From contig NZ_LSBB01000001.1 of the NCBI RefSeq assembly GCF_001584335.1, positions 434,001 through 498,000 on the forward strand: a DNA stretch of 64,000 nt. Reading direction: 5' to 3'. Numbering within the stretch: position 1 is the first letter of the stretch; each line of letters starts with the position of its first letter. The position numbers were made by a program, and so were the translations under genes. This DNA comes from Bacillus atrophaeus (GTDB lineage: Bacteria; Bacillota; Bacilli; Bacillales; Bacillaceae). Shown here one piece after another: positions 25,940 to 35,414 of the stretch. The notes below the pieces were generated by a model. That model ran no database searches. It was not told where the DNA came from and was given only the letters and a program-made list of their open reading frames with translations.

Positions 25940-26130
25940 TTTCCTACCTCTTTACTTATGGTAAAATCTTTATTTATCATATCACAACTACAGACGGGTC
26001 TCATTACCAGCTGGTTACACTTGAACGCGGTTGAAAAAGAAATTGATTCATAATATACTTCCAAATGTACAGAATGGATCAGCTTATACTTTCTATACAT
26101 ACTATTGTCGATGAAGGAGATGTCAAGAGA

Positions 26131-26565
26131 ATGCTTGATACTCAGCAAATTAAAGAAATTATTCCTCACCGTTATCCGTTTTTGCTTGTAGATAGAATTA
26201 CGGAAGTGGAAGAAGGAAAACGGGCTGCAGGCTATAAAAACGTAACAGCTAATGAAGAGTTTTTTAATGGCCATTTTCCTGAATATCCGGTAATGCCCGG
26301 CGTATTAATCGTAGAGGCTCTTGCTCAGGTGGGAGCTGTCGCTATGCTTATAAAAGAAGAAAACCGCGGCAGACTCGCATTTTTCGCCGGTATTGATAAT
26401 TGCCGTTTTAAAAGACAAGTGAAGCCTGGCGATCAGCTTCATCTGGAAGTTGATATTACTCGCGCGCGCGGTACAATCGGCCGCGGAAAAGGCGTTGCTA
26501 AAGTTGACGGAGAAGTGGTTTGTGAGGGTGAATTAACATTTGCTTTAGGTGAACAAGCCGAATAA
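26131..26565 (+). CDS. fabZ: 3-hydroxyacyl-ACP dehydratase FabZ
   Basis: A 144-residue hot-dog-fold dehydratase of type II fatty acid synthesis that removes water from 3-hydroxyacyl-ACP. It starts [23 protein letters not shown] at ATG 26131 with AAGGAG upstream; the longer frame from 26065 has no support. Catalytic residues are in [21 protein letters not shown] (His48, Glu62). Complete, single gene. Confidence 0.95.
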   Translation: MLDTQQIKEIIPHRYPFLLVDRITEVEEGKRAAGYKNVTANEEFFNGHFPEYPVMPGVLIVEALAQVGAVAMLIKEENRGRLAFFAGIDNCRFKRQVKPGDQLHLEVDITRARGTIGRGKGVAKVDGEVVCEGELTFALGEQAE

Positions 26566-26571
26566 AGAATT

Positions 26572-26610
26572 CGGGCAGATGGGCTAAGCCAGCCCGTTTG
26601 TCTTTTTTGG
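26572..26610 (+). terminator. Terminator of fabZ
   Basis: A CGGGC/GCCCG outer stem (or a GGGCT/AGCCC inner one) is followed by TTTGTCTTTTTT. Confidence 0.6.
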
Positions 26611-26641
26611 TTCAACATTATAAGAATGGCAGGTGAATATT

Positions 26642-27037
26642 ATGTGGTCAGAATTTAAAAGTTTTGCTATGCGCGGAAATATCGTAGATCTTGCGATTGG
26701 TGTCATTATTGGCGGGGCATTCGGCAAAATTGTCACGTCGCTTGTTAATGATATCATTATGCCGATCATCGGGCTGCTTTTGGGAGGCCTTGATTTTTCC
26801 GGGCTGTCGTTTACCTTTGGCGACGCGCAAGTGAAATACGGCATTTTTATCCAAACCATCGTAAATTTCTTAATTATTTCGTTTTCTATTTTCCTCGTCA
26901 TCCGCACACTGAACAAGCTGAGACGCAAAAAGGAAGCGGAAGAAGAGGAAGAGGCGGAGGAGGCATCCGATGCACAAGAGGAACTGCTGAAAGAAATCAG
27001 GGATTTGCTGAAGCAGCAAACGAAATCAGCAGAATAA
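26642..27037 (+). CDS. mscL: Large-conductance mechanosensitive channel MscL
   Basis: A 131-residue channel subunit: [41 protein letters not shown] is the hallmark N-terminal helix and first membrane segment, with a second membrane segment at about 70-95 and a highly acidic coiled C-terminus ([15 protein letters not shown]). It opens under hypo-osmotic shock. ATG 26642 is used because AGGTGA precedes it; GTG 26633 would overlap that site. Confidence 0.95.
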   Translation: MWSEFKSFAMRGNIVDLAIGVIIGGAFGKIVTSLVNDIIMPIIGLLLGGLDFSGLSFTFGDAQVKYGIFIQTIVNFLIISFSIFLVIRTLNKLRRKKEAEEEEEAEEASDAQEELLKEIRDLLKQQTKSAE

Positions 27038-27043
27038 AAATGT

Positions 27044-27077
27044 GGCTGGATCTTTTTTTAAGATCCAGCCTTTTTTG
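27044..27077. terminator. Bidirectional terminator between mscL and ywpF
   Basis: GGCTGGATCTT pairs with AAGATCCAGCC, then TTTTTT. Confidence 0.9.
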
Positions 27078-27488
27078 TTACATTTTTTGTTTAAAAGCCT
27101 CAAGCAGCTTGCTGCCTGTATAGCCTTCTTTGACGAGGTTTTCGAGAATGGTATCAGAGCCTTGCTGCTTTCTCGTGACCATTTGTCCGTATATTAAGAC
27201 AGAAATGCTTTCTTCCAGCTCAACGATATTTTTAATGCTTGCCGACAGCTGAGCAGGGCGATTGCTCTTTTTCGTAATGGTTACAAACACTTTTGCTTCT
27301 GTTTGGTTTTCTTGCAGTTTTTGAAAAAAAGACTTATGCTCTTTGGATACAAGTGCTTCAATCATCCAGTGGTTTTCTCCGTCTTCTTTATTGATAATCA
27401 GTCCGTCGATAAGGGGAAACTGTTCAAACGGCTGCCCTTCTTTGTCCAATCGTTCTACATTCAGATCAACCAGTTTAAAGGTTTTCAT
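27078..27488 (-). CDS. ywpF: YwpF-like protein of unknown function
   Basis: A 136-residue soluble protein starting at ATG 27488 (MKTFKLVDLNVERLDKEG) behind GGGGTGAGA; the longer frame to 27515 overlaps that site. It is mixed alpha/beta with no catalytic motif or membrane segment. The family is limited to Bacilli and its function is not established. Convergent with mscL, divergent from ywpG. Confidence 0.8.
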   Translation of the reverse strand: MKTFKLVDLNVERLDKEGQPFEQFPLIDGLIINKEDGENHWMIEALVSKEHKSFFQKLQENQTEAKVFVTITKKSNRPAQLSASIKNIVELEESISVLIYGQMVTRKQQGSDTILENLVKEGYTGSKLLEAFKQKM

Positions 27489-27661
27489 ATCTTTTCTCAC
27501 CCCAATTACTTCCAAAGATTTCGCAATTTCATTATAACATATATCGTTTTTATCATGAAAACGCTATAATGTCGATTGATTATCTTTCTATGAAAGCGCC
27601 ATTTAATAATTTCTATTTTTTCATTATACTGTAATTGACTATTCGTAGTGGGGAGATGCTT

Positions 27662-28039
27662 ATGAATCATTTTCATTTGAAGGCAATTTATATTGAGGGT
27701 GCTCCGGCTGGCCGCCGCTTGGTTCAAGACGAAGAACCTTATTTATTAAGCAGAAAGGAAGATGTTGAAGTTCATCTTGACGGGGAAGGGAAGGTGATCT
27801 TTCTTTATGAAACGAGTGACCGCATGGAGCAGTATAAAATTCAGCTTTCCCTGTCGGAAAGAAAGCTGAGTTTTCACTGGTTTGCATGGGACGGCTCTTC
27901 ATTCGTCCGTATGAAGGCAGGAAATTGGCTGACTTCACATTTATTTTCACAATTCTTGAAGAATACATATTTCTTGAAAGGAAAAAAGCAAAAAATGTTT
28001 TTCTCTGCGGGGAAAGTAAAAATGCGGGGAAAAACATAA
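27662..28039 (+). CDS. ywpG: YwpG, small protein of unknown function
   Basis: A 125-residue soluble protein (MNHFHLKAIYIEGAPAGRRL ...) with a very basic C-terminal end (KGKKQKMFFSAGKVKMRGKT). Start ATG 27662 follows GGGGAG. No known domain is visible. It lies upstream of ssbB in the same orientation, as in B. subtilis. Function unassigned. Confidence 0.75.
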   Translation: MNHFHLKAIYIEGAPAGRRLVQDEEPYLLSRKEDVEVHLDGEGKVIFLYETSDRMEQYKIQLSLSERKLSFHWFAWDGSSFVRMKAGNWLTSHLFSQFLKNTYFLKGKKQKMFFSAGKVKMRGKT

Positions 28040-28120
28040 GCTGAAACGTTCTTTTCGGCATTTTCCTTCTCTGAAGCCTTGGGCTACAATACGTGTAATC
28101 CAAAGGAGAGGAGGAAAGAA

Positions 28121-28462
28121 ATGTTCAATCAGGTGATGCTTGTCGGACGTTTAACCAAAGATCCCGAGCTTCGCTATACTTCCGTGGGTGCAGCGGTAGC
28201 CAATATTACGATTGCTGTTAATCGGAGCTTTAAGAATGCCTCGGGAGAAATTGATGCAGATTTTGTGAACTGTACGCTTTGGAGAAAAACAGCTGAAAAC
28301 ACAGCGGTATATTGCCAAAAGGGTTCTCTCATCGGTGTCAGCGGAAGAATTCAGACGCGCAGCTATGAAAATGCGGAAGGCGCAAAAGTATATGTGACCG
28401 AAGTGATGGCTGATTCTGTTCGTTTTATGGACCCTAAACCCCAAGAGCTGCTGACTGATTGA
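28121..28462 (+). CDS. ssbB: Single-strand DNA-binding protein SsbB
   Basis: A 113-residue OB-fold SSB, starting [21 protein letters not shown] at ATG 28121 behind GGAGAGGAGG. It has the conserved [18 protein letters not shown] and [17 protein letters not shown]. The acidic C-terminal tail of housekeeping SSB (DDDLPF) is missing, which marks it as the short competence paralogue that protects incoming DNA. ComK control is expected from B. subtilis; I could not pick out a clean pair of ComK half-sites. Confidence 0.93.
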   Translation: MFNQVMLVGRLTKDPELRYTSVGAAVANITIAVNRSFKNASGEIDADFVNCTLWRKTAENTAVYCQKGSLIGVSGRIQTRSYENAEGAKVYVTEVMADSVRFMDPKPQELLTD

Positions 28463-28531
28463 TGCACGTTTCCTTTATCCCCGATTTACACAATTACTTA
28501 TCAGAATCTTCGCAATACCCCCTCCGCTATT

Positions 28532-28556
28532 GCCAGTCGAAAGGCTGGTTTTTTTA
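28532..28556 (+). terminator. Terminator of ssbB
   Basis: CCAGTC-GAAA-GGCTGG, a six-pair stem with a GAAA tetraloop, then seven T residues. Confidence 0.85.
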
Positions 28557-28692
28557 TTGTGTACAGAAGGGGAATTAGAAGAAAATGTATCGAAAGAAGC
28601 ATTTTTGCTTAATATTACTTATTATATTGCAAATATAATCAAATAAACTTATAATTACTTAAAGATAAGTACATTTGAAAAGGAATGATGGC

Positions 28693-29457
28693 GTGTATCA
28701 AGAGGAAAGACTGATAGCCATTTTGGATTATTTAAAACAGCATCATCGGATTACGACTGAGCAAATTTGTTCGCTGCTTCATATTTCCAGAGATACGGCG
28801 CGGCGTGACCTTGTGAAATTAGAAGAACAGCAAGTGATTATCAGAACGAGAGGCGGGGCGATTCTTCCTTCAGTTCATCAGAAAATTAAAGACTATTCGG
28901 GGCGGCTGAAAACGGTTTCTGAAGAAAAAAGCAAAATTGGCAGGCTCGCTGCGTCGTTAATTCATGACGGCGACCGTGTCATATTGGATGCATCTACAAC
29001 TGTTCAGGCCTGCTCTGAGCATTTACATGTCAGTGACTGTATTGTCATTACGAATTCAATTAACCAAGCTGAGCTCCTGTCTGATAAAGAGGGGATAGAG
29101 ATCCACTTGCTGGGAGGCAAGCTGCAAAAGGAGCATCGCTTTCTATACGGTGCATCGGTTATTGAAAAGCTTGCAAGCTATCATGTAGATAAAGCGCTTA
29201 TCGGCGTTGTCGGCATTTCTGAACACGGGCTGACGATTGCCCATGAGGAAGACGGGATGGTCAAACGGAAAATGATCCAACAGGCGAAGCAGGTCATCGC
29301 GCTGGCGGATCATTCGAAGCTCGGCACCACTGATTTTTATCAATACGCGCAGTTAAGCGAAATCGACCTGTTAGTTACAGATCGCGTGCCTGAACAAGGG
29401 TTCTGCGATTTGCTTGAGAGAAACGGCGTAGAATTGCTGGTGACTGAACAAGATTAA
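28693..29457 (+). CDS. glcR: DeoR-family regulator GlcR
   Basis: A 254-residue DeoR-type repressor. The N-terminal HTH is RITTEQICSLLHISRDTARRDLVKLEEQ (about 18-45); the C-terminal sugar-phosphate isomerase-like sensor (about 70-230) carries DASTTVQACS and VGVSEHGLT-type motifs. Start GTG 28693 (VYQEERLIAIL) uses AAAAGGA eight bases upstream; the frame from 28675 overlaps that site. It is followed after 19 bases by ywpJ, forming the glcR-ywpJ operon. Effector is probably a phosphosugar. Confidence 0.9.
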   Translation: MYQEERLIAILDYLKQHHRITTEQICSLLHISRDTARRDLVKLEEQQVIIRTRGGAILPSVHQKIKDYSGRLKTVSEEKSKIGRLAASLIHDGDRVILDASTTVQACSEHLHVSDCIVITNSINQAELLSDKEGIEIHLLGGKLQKEHRFLYGASVIEKLASYHVDKALIGVVGISEHGLTIAHEEDGMVKRKMIQQAKQVIALADHSKLGTTDFYQYAQLSEIDLLVTDRVPEQGFCDLLERNGVELLVTEQD

Positions 29458-29476
29458 GACGGAAGGGCTGAAGAAT

Positions 29477-30334
29477 GTGAAACTGATTGCGATTGATTTA
29501 GACGGAACATTGCTCAACAGCAAGCACCAAGTAAGTTCAGAAAATGAAAAAGCGCTTCACCAAGCACGTCAAGAAGGAATTGAGGTTGTTGTGTCAACGG
29601 GGCGCGCTCATTTTGATGTCGCATCTATATTTGAGCCGCTCGGAATGAAGACGTGGGTCATCAGCGCAAACGGAGCCGCCATCCATGATCCGGACGGAGG
29701 GCTGTTTCATTGCGAATCCATTGAGAAAAAGCGGGCTTTTGAGATTCTCAGTTGGCTGGAGGAAGAGAATTATTATTATGAAGTGTTCACAAACCGCGCG
29801 ATATATACACCGCACAACGGGCGCGAGCTCCTTAACATTGAGCTTGACCGTTTAACAAGCGCGAATCCGGAAGCTGACCTTGCTGTTTTGCGGCAGGCGG
29901 CAGAGGTGCAGTACAGCCAATCGGGATTCGAATATATCCATTCGTACCGTGAACTGTTTGAAACAGAGGAGCAGATTGACTTTTTCAATATACTTGGTTT
30001 TTCTTTTTACAAAGAGAAGCTTGAGGCAGGATGGAAAAAGTTCGAACATGAAACAGATCTCACGGTAGTCAGTTCGGCTGACCACAACTTTGAGATAGCC
30101 GGTAAAAGGGCGACAAAAGGCCAGGCGCTTGAAAGGCTGGCGAAAAAACTCGGCATCCCGATGAACGAGACAGCGGCGGTCGGTGACAGCTTAAATGATT
30201 ATTCGATGCTGAAGGCCGCGGGGAAAAGCGTGGCGATGGGAAATGCCAGAGAAGATATTAAAGCAATGGCGGATGCCGTTACATTAACGAACGATGAGCA
30301 CGGTGTGGCCCATATGATCCGCCATCTGCTCTGA
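29477..30334 (+). CDS. ywpJ: Cof-type HAD phosphatase YwpJ (PhoC)
   Basis: A 285-residue HAD-superfamily phosphatase of the Cof/type IIB group. Motif I IAIDLDGTLLN (Asp7, Asp9), motif II VVSTGRAH, motif III lysine in KATKGQALERLAKKLG, and motif IV AAVGDSLNDYSML are all present. Such enzymes dephosphorylate sugar phosphates. Translation starts at GTG 29477. Second gene of the glcR operon, suggesting a link to phosphosugar homeostasis. Confidence 0.88.
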   Translation: MKLIAIDLDGTLLNSKHQVSSENEKALHQARQEGIEVVVSTGRAHFDVASIFEPLGMKTWVISANGAAIHDPDGGLFHCESIEKKRAFEILSWLEEENYYYEVFTNRAIYTPHNGRELLNIELDRLTSANPEADLAVLRQAAEVQYSQSGFEYIHSYRELFETEEQIDFFNILGFSFYKEKLEAGWKKFEHETDLTVVSSADHNFEIAGKRATKGQALERLAKKLGIPMNETAAVGDSLNDYSMLKAAGKSVAMGNAREDIKAMADAVTLTNDEHGVAHMIRHLL

Positions 30335-30394
30335 TTGTTTTCACATAGACCGGCGTAACGTATTCGTGCTAATGCGGCGTGACGGTTATGAACG

Positions 30395-30437
30395 TAAAAA
30401 CCGGCTGGCTCCTTTCGGGGAGACAGCCGGTTTTTTT
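30395..30437. terminator. Bidirectional terminator between ywpJ and ywqA
   Basis: AAAACCGGCTGGCTCC pairs with GGGGAGACAGCCGGTTTT around TTTC. Confidence 0.9.
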
Positions 30438-33210
30438 AAGTTGATTGCGCCGAGGCGCTTAAGGTGAATAGTTCTTCTAGCTCGTGTGTGGATAGCTCTG
30501 TAATCCAGTTTTCGCTTTGGATAATTTGGTCGTTCAGCGTTTGTTTTGTTTCGAGCATCATATCAATTTTTTCTTCGATCGTGCCCGTCGTAATCATTTT
30601 ATGAACATGGACGAATCGTTCCTGGCCGATCCGGTACGCGCGGTCGGTCGCCTGATTTTCAACAGCCGGATTCCACCATCTGTCATAGTGGATGACGTGG
30701 TTTGCGGCCGTTAAGTTCAATCCTGTACCGCCGGCTTTCAGCGATAATATCAGCGTCGGATATTCTTTCTTTTGAAACTTTTCGACGAGAGAGTCGCGGT
30801 CTTGTTTGGACAGGCTTCCGTTTAGGAATTGAACCGGCTCACCGAAAGTTTTTTCAAGCAATTTCTTCATCATATTGCCCATTTGAATATATTGCGTGAA
30901 AATTAAGCAGCTTTCGTTTTGATCGCGGATCGCGGTCATCAGCTCAAGCAATTTTTCCAGCTTTACTGATCTTCCCGCCAGCAGCTCGGTCTGGTCTTCT
31001 TTTAAGTAAAGCGCCGGGTGATCGCATATTTGCTTCAGCCGTCCGAGCATGCTGAGAATCAGTGCTTTACGCTGCATCCCGGTCAGTGACGACATATGTT
31101 CAAATGTATCTTTCACAAGCTGTTCATATAGGGACGCCTGTTCGGCTGACAGCGGAATAAACTCTTTTTGCTCGAGTTTGTCAGGAAGATTAAGCGCCAC
31201 TTCTTCATCTCGTTTTGTACGCCGCAATAAAAACGGCCTGATTAATTGCTGGAGCTGTTCAATTCGTTTTTCGTCGCGGTCCTTCTCAATCGGGAGCACA
31301 TAACGTTTGTGAAAGCCTGTCAAACTGCCGAGATAGCCTTTATTCATGAAATCAAAGATAGACCAGAGCTCAGTCAGGCGGTTCTCCATCGGTGTGCCGC
31401 TGAGGGCAATATGATGATGCCCTTTGAGTTTTCTGATGGCCCTTGATTGTTTTGTGTGCGCGTTTTTAATATTTTGCGCTTCATCCAGACAAATCGTGCT
31501 CCATGTGACAGAGGACAATTCATCCGCGTCTGTGTGAGACAGGCCGTAAGAGGTAAGGACAACGTCAGCATCTTTGTAGTATTCGGCAAATCCATCGCCT
31601 TTCTTGCGGCGCGGGCCGTAATGCAGCGCTACGGAAAGCTGGGGCGCGAAGGTTTGCAGTTCCCTCTGCCAGTTGCCGAGCACGGAAGTCGGCGCAATAA
31701 TCAAAGACGGCGTCTTTTGATGTCCGCTCTCTTTAATATGAATGAAATAGGCAATCATTTGAATCGTTTTCCCTAATCCCATATCGTCGGCAAGGCAGGC
31801 GCCGAAGCCGCTTTCCCGCAGGAACAGCAGCCAATTCATGCCGTATGTTTGATAGGGGCGGAGCGTGCCCTGAAACGCGGGGCTGACCTCATATTCAGGG
31901 AGATTTTCGGCGGCTGTGAGCTTACGAATCAATGATCTGAGCTGCTTAGACAGTTCGAATTGGATGCCGGCAAAAGCTGACGAATCAATTAGCTCAGCGT
32001 CTTCGGAGCCATGTTCCTGCTGGTCCATCAGCTCCCGCGACAGCACATCGGACATATGAAGGCCTTCTGATTCTGCCTGCTCCATCAGCCGTTTCATTTG
32101 TTTAATGAAGTTCGGATCAATCTTCACCCACTGTCCGCGAATATTTACAAGCCGTCTGTTGTTTGCGACAAGCTCGTTGAATTCATCTTCTGTCAGCTCA
32201 ATCCCGTTTGTTGCAAACCGCCAGTTAAAGTCAAGCAATGCATTCATACCGACAAATGATTCGCCGCGCGGTGTAGAAGATACTTTGGCTTTCAGCATCA
32301 TGTTGCTTTCTCTGACAATCTGCCACCATGACGGCAGAAGGATTTCGACGCCCATATCGACAAGCGTCTCGCTTGCTTCAGATAAAAAAATCCAAGCCTC
32401 TTCTTCAGAGATAAGCGTGGTGCCCGAATCAAACGACAGCCAAGGGACTGTTTTATAAAAACGGTCCTGCTCCCGCGCGATTTTATCGCTGAACTGCTGC
32501 CATGACTTTTTGAGGCTCTTCAGCCCGTCAAAAAACTGTATGCTGCCGTTTTTCTTATCACGCAAAAACATTTCAATTTTCCAATCATCTCCGTCAAATT
32601 CAGGTTCGTTCAGACGGAGGCCGACGGTAAACGGAGAAGGATCATCAGACCAGCCAATGCCCTCAAGAAAATCCTTTTCATCGAGAAAATGACCGCGGAA
32701 AGTGGTGACTGCCGGATATTGTGTTTCGATTTTCTGCCATTTCTCGTTTAATTCGTCATCATATCGGATGTAGTCGTGAACCGCTGCTGAAAACCAGTCC
32801 GCTGTGAAGCCTTCAAGAATGCCATCCCGATCCTTCCATCGAAATACGCCCTCTGTCCAAGCTTCGTAATCGGGAAGAAAATCGCCGTCAGCAATAAATT
32901 CATAAATGGTGGAGGCCGCTTCTATTAATGGCTCTGTTTCTTCAGTCAGCTGCACGGAGCTGAACGTGTTGAACGAGTTCTTACCGAGAAGCTCTACAGC
33001 CATCCATGGCGAAAGCAGCACAGCCGTTGTGCCTATGAAGCTGACATCTTCCAGAAACGTTCCGTAAAATGAAGACTCATGCCATTGGAACAGATGCTTT
33101 TTCATTTGGCTGAGAGAAAGAGGCTGTTCCTTTTCATCAAAGCTTGACAGCGTAAAAGCCCAATCTTCCATTTGTTCGACATGAATAAGAATTTCATTAA
33201 GACTCGCCAT
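30436..33210 (-). CDS. ywqA: SNF2-family helicase-like ATPase YwqA
   Basis: A 924-residue Swi2/Snf2 ATPase. The N-terminal 420 residues are a bacterial SNF2-associated region. The ATPase core starts about residue 450 with RPYQTYGMNWL, ACLADDMGLGKTIQ (Walker A), APTSVLGNWQRE, LDEAQNIKN (DEAQ box) and ALSGTPMENR. The second lobe has ILSLKAGGTGLNLTAAN and DRAYRIGQ. It probably remodels nucleoprotein complexes. ATG 33210 or the adjacent TTG 33213 starts it, behind AAAGGA. The start overlaps the ywqB stop, so the two are coupled. Confidence 0.92.
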   Translation of the reverse strand: MASLNEILIHVEQMEDWAFTLSSFDEKEQPLSLSQMKKHLFQWHESSFYGTFLEDVSFIGTTAVLLSPWMAVELLGKNSFNTFSSVQLTEETEPLIEAASTIYEFIADGDFLPDYEAWTEGVFRWKDRDGILEGFTADWFSAAVHDYIRYDDELNEKWQKIETQYPAVTTFRGHFLDEKDFLEGIGWSDDPSPFTVGLRLNEPEFDGDDWKIEMFLRDKKNGSIQFFDGLKSLKKSWQQFSDKIAREQDRFYKTVPWLSFDSGTTLISEEEAWIFLSEASETLVDMGVEILLPSWWQIVRESNMMLKAKVSSTPRGESFVGMNALLDFNWRFATNGIELTEDEFNELVANNRRLVNIRGQWVKIDPNFIKQMKRLMEQAESEGLHMSDVLSRELMDQQEHGSEDAELIDSSAFAGIQFELSKQLRSLIRKLTAAENLPEYEVSPAFQGTLRPYQTYGMNWLLFLRESGFGACLADDMGLGKTIQMIAYFIHIKESGHQKTPSLIIAPTSVLGNWQRELQTFAPQLSVALHYGPRRKKGDGFAEYYKDADVVLTSYGLSHTDADELSSVTWSTICLDEAQNIKNAHTKQSRAIRKLKGHHHIALSGTPMENRLTELWSIFDFMNKGYLGSLTGFHKRYVLPIEKDRDEKRIEQLQQLIRPFLLRRTKRDEEVALNLPDKLEQKEFIPLSAEQASLYEQLVKDTFEHMSSLTGMQRKALILSMLGRLKQICDHPALYLKEDQTELLAGRSVKLEKLLELMTAIRDQNESCLIFTQYIQMGNMMKKLLEKTFGEPVQFLNGSLSKQDRDSLVEKFQKKEYPTLILSLKAGGTGLNLTAANHVIHYDRWWNPAVENQATDRAYRIGQERFVHVHKMITTGTIEEKIDMMLETKQTLNDQIIQSENWITELSTHELEELFTLSASAQST

Positions 33211-34807
33211 CAATTAATTTTCCTTTCTGCAGTTCTTCTTGAAGGGCGCGCAGGCGCCTGTAGTTTCCGCTTAACTGCTTGATATACCGATCCCATACTT
33301 TTTGTTTCTTCGCTTTTTTATATAAGGTGCGGAGCTTTTTCAAATGGCGTGCCGCTTCTTTATACGCGCTGCGGTTTTTCTGATCAATATAAAAGGCCAC
33401 TTCGCGGTGGTAGGAAGGAATGAGCGCTTCGGGGTCGCTCGCTGAAATTTCCTTAATCATCTCTTTTTCCATTTCCCACACAGAAAACCCGACAAGGCTG
33501 TGAATCTCTATCCACTCGGCAAACCGCCGTTTTTCATACAAATAATGGCTGTATTCCGTAAAGGTATATGGAAGGCAGCCCGCGGCATAACGCTCAAACA
33601 GCGCATGGTCATTGGTTTGCTTCACATAGACATTCAAAACAAAGAACAGCTCGCTGATCACATCGCGGATTTCCTTAAACGGTTTATCAAGCTTCGTATA
33701 TCCGATGGCGATCGGTTCGATACGCTGATACCATGTCTTGAGGCGCTTCCAGTCCTTTTTTGCACTTATTTCACTCAGCCATTGGAATGTATAAGGCAGA
33801 GACTCGGGCGGAAAGTGTTCTGCCTCCCTGAAAATCACTTCATCATTTTTCTGTAAAAATTCAAGGTGCAGCTTCCCGAATTGCACCTCAGGAGAAAACC
33901 GTCTCTCTGCTTCTTTTTTTAAAACCTCATGCTCGCGCGCCACCCATTTTGGCCGGGACAACAGCGAGCTCCAGATTTCCCCGAACACACGCAGCCGTTC
34001 ATACTGAAAGTAATCTTCTTTTAACAATAATCTGCGGACCACATCCGGTGTTTTTTCTAAAAAAGGATCAAGCGCAAAGGACAGGGCGTACGTTTTCAGT
34101 TTATCTATCGAATCGTATATCGTATCCATCAGTTGCTCTACGTACGGGTTGAGAGAATAAAAATCCTTCTCAGGGTCAATCTTCCCTGATTCAATTAATG
34201 AGAACATATGAAGCCATACGGCGAGCGCTGAATGGATTTGATATAAGCTTTTCAGCTCCGGTTTCTTCGGGGCATGTTTTTTCAGTGCCGACAAGTAGCC
34301 GTAGTACAGTCCCTGCATGGTTTGGCTTCCTTCAGGCGTCCGCGTTTCCCATAAGGAAAACTCCGCCTCGAAGAAAGCGAGCCAGCTGGAAAGGGAATTT
34401 TCATTAGGAAGAAGTTTTTCTTGGAACTGCCGCCGGACAAGCTCTTTGCTTTCCTCAAGCTTTTCCCTTTCCAGCCAATCATCAGTAAAGGTACCCACCC
34501 GTTCAAATGTTGCATATACATATAAAAAAGCAGCCAGCACATGGCGGCAGATTTTTTCAGAAGGACATGAACAGCCGCTTTTGACCATAAGGAACAAGTT
34601 CAGCGTGACCCGCACAGGCACAACATCCTGCACATAAGCAGATACTTCGGTCGGGCTTTCCGCTTTTACACGATAGACCGAATCCTGCCGATATAAAATA
34701 AGCGCCCTTTTCATCAGCTGAACGTTATCCTCGTCATAAGGAAGAAGCTGTCTGATCTGTTCAGCCGCTGCCAGCACATCGTCTTTAGAAATCATATCCT
34801 GAAGCAT
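33197..34807 (-). CDS. ywqB: SWIM zinc-finger protein YwqB
   Basis: A 536-residue protein with a SWIM zinc-finger near the N-terminus: SGCSCPSEKICRHVLAAFLY gives the CxC-xn-CxH ligand set (about residues 77-90). The remaining 430 residues are helical without a known motif. SWIM proteins are often encoded beside SNF2 ATPases, as here with ywqA; together they probably act on nucleic acid. ATG 34807 (MLQDMISKDD) is preferred because AGGAG lies eight bases upstream. Confidence 0.88.
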   Translation of the reverse strand: MLQDMISKDDVLAAAEQIRQLLPYDEDNVQLMKRALILYRQDSVYRVKAESPTEVSAYVQDVVPVRVTLNLFLMVKSGCSCPSEKICRHVLAAFLYVYATFERVGTFTDDWLEREKLEESKELVRRQFQEKLLPNENSLSSWLAFFEAEFSLWETRTPEGSQTMQGLYYGYLSALKKHAPKKPELKSLYQIHSALAVWLHMFSLIESGKIDPEKDFYSLNPYVEQLMDTIYDSIDKLKTYALSFALDPFLEKTPDVVRRLLLKEDYFQYERLRVFGEIWSSLLSRPKWVAREHEVLKKEAERRFSPEVQFGKLHLEFLQKNDEVIFREAEHFPPESLPYTFQWLSEISAKKDWKRLKTWYQRIEPIAIGYTKLDKPFKEIRDVISELFFVLNVYVKQTNDHALFERYAAGCLPYTFTEYSHYLYEKRRFAEWIEIHSLVGFSVWEMEKEMIKEISASDPEALIPSYHREVAFYIDQKNRSAYKEAARHLKKLRTLYKKAKKQKVWDRYIKQLSGNYRRLRALQEELQKGKLIDGES

Positions 34808-34941
34808 GATTATCGCTCCTAACCGAGTCACTTAATAAAAAGATTCCAATTCCTCTATTATATCGCAACACATCGGCTCGAAAAAGTTTTTCCTAAAAAA
34901 GGACATAAAAAACTAGAACTGTCGAATGATGTATTAGACTA

Positions 34942-34970
34942 TTGCAAAACAACAACCGACATCATATAAT
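34942..34970 (+). promoter_or_regulatory. Strong sigma-A promoter before a small gene
   Basis: TTGCAA, 17 bases, TATAAT; 42 bases upstream of the ATG at 35013. Confidence 0.7.
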
Positions 34971-35012
34971 AATCCTGTTTTCAACTTAATGGAAGCTGAA
35001 AGGAACCGAACG

Positions 35013-35156
35013 ATGAATAACAAGAAGTTAAATCAAGAAGAGTTTCTGAAAATTTTGATGCATGCGCATGACATGGGAGAACAATCAACCGAGATTACTA
35101 CAAAGGAAATGCTTGAAAATTTAATTTCTTATATTAAAAATGGATATGTGACGTAA
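35013..35156 (+). CDS. 47-residue helical protein of unknown function
   Basis: A short gene with its own promoter (34942-34970), ribosome site (GAAAGGAACCG) and terminator. The product, MNNKKLNQEEFLKILMHAHD then MGEQSTEITTKEMLENLISY and IKNGYVT, is predicted to be mostly helical with no membrane segment or cysteine. I do not recognise the family. Its size and helical nature recall small protein-binding regulators, but no specific similarity is claimed. It lies between divergently placed ywqB and tkmA. Confidence 0.65.
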   Translation: MNNKKLNQEEFLKILMHAHDMGEQSTEITTKEMLENLISYIKNGYVT

Positions 35157-35158
35157 GA

Positions 35159-35192
35159 ACTCCGTGAGAATTATCGCGGGGTTTTTTTATTT
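35159..35192 (+). terminator. Terminator of the 47-residue gene
   Basis: ACTCCG(TG) pairs with CGCGGGGT with wobble, then seven T residues. Confidence 0.65.
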
Positions 35193-35244
35193 CAGCCGAT
35201 TCTTCCAAAGATAATACCGAGTATGCGCTTTGGCAGCACAGTAA

Positions 35245-35258
35245 TTAAAGCGCTTGCA
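35245..35258. promoter_or_regulatory. cre-like site upstream of tkmA
   Basis: TTAAAGCGCTTGCA agrees with the CcpA operator consensus (TGwAAnCGnTnwCA) at 12 of 14 positions, including the central AGCGCT. It lies about 60 bases upstream of the tkmA -35. Confidence 0.4.
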
Positions 35259-35316
35259 AAATTGGTGTAAAAATAACCGGATGTCATCTAATGTCGTTTT
35301 TTGTCATGTGAAATGA

Positions 35317-35345
35317 TTAGAAATGCTGTACCAAAGTTGTATAAT
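35317..35345 (+). promoter_or_regulatory. Sigma-A promoter of tkmA-ptkA-ptpZ
   Basis: TTAGAA, 17 bases, TATAAT; 70 bases upstream of the tkmA start. Confidence 0.6.
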
Positions 35346-35414
35346 CATAGTTGGAAAAAAATAAATTGGCAGCAACAGAATTTCGAATCAATTATCAGAT
35401 GATTTGGAGGTATC

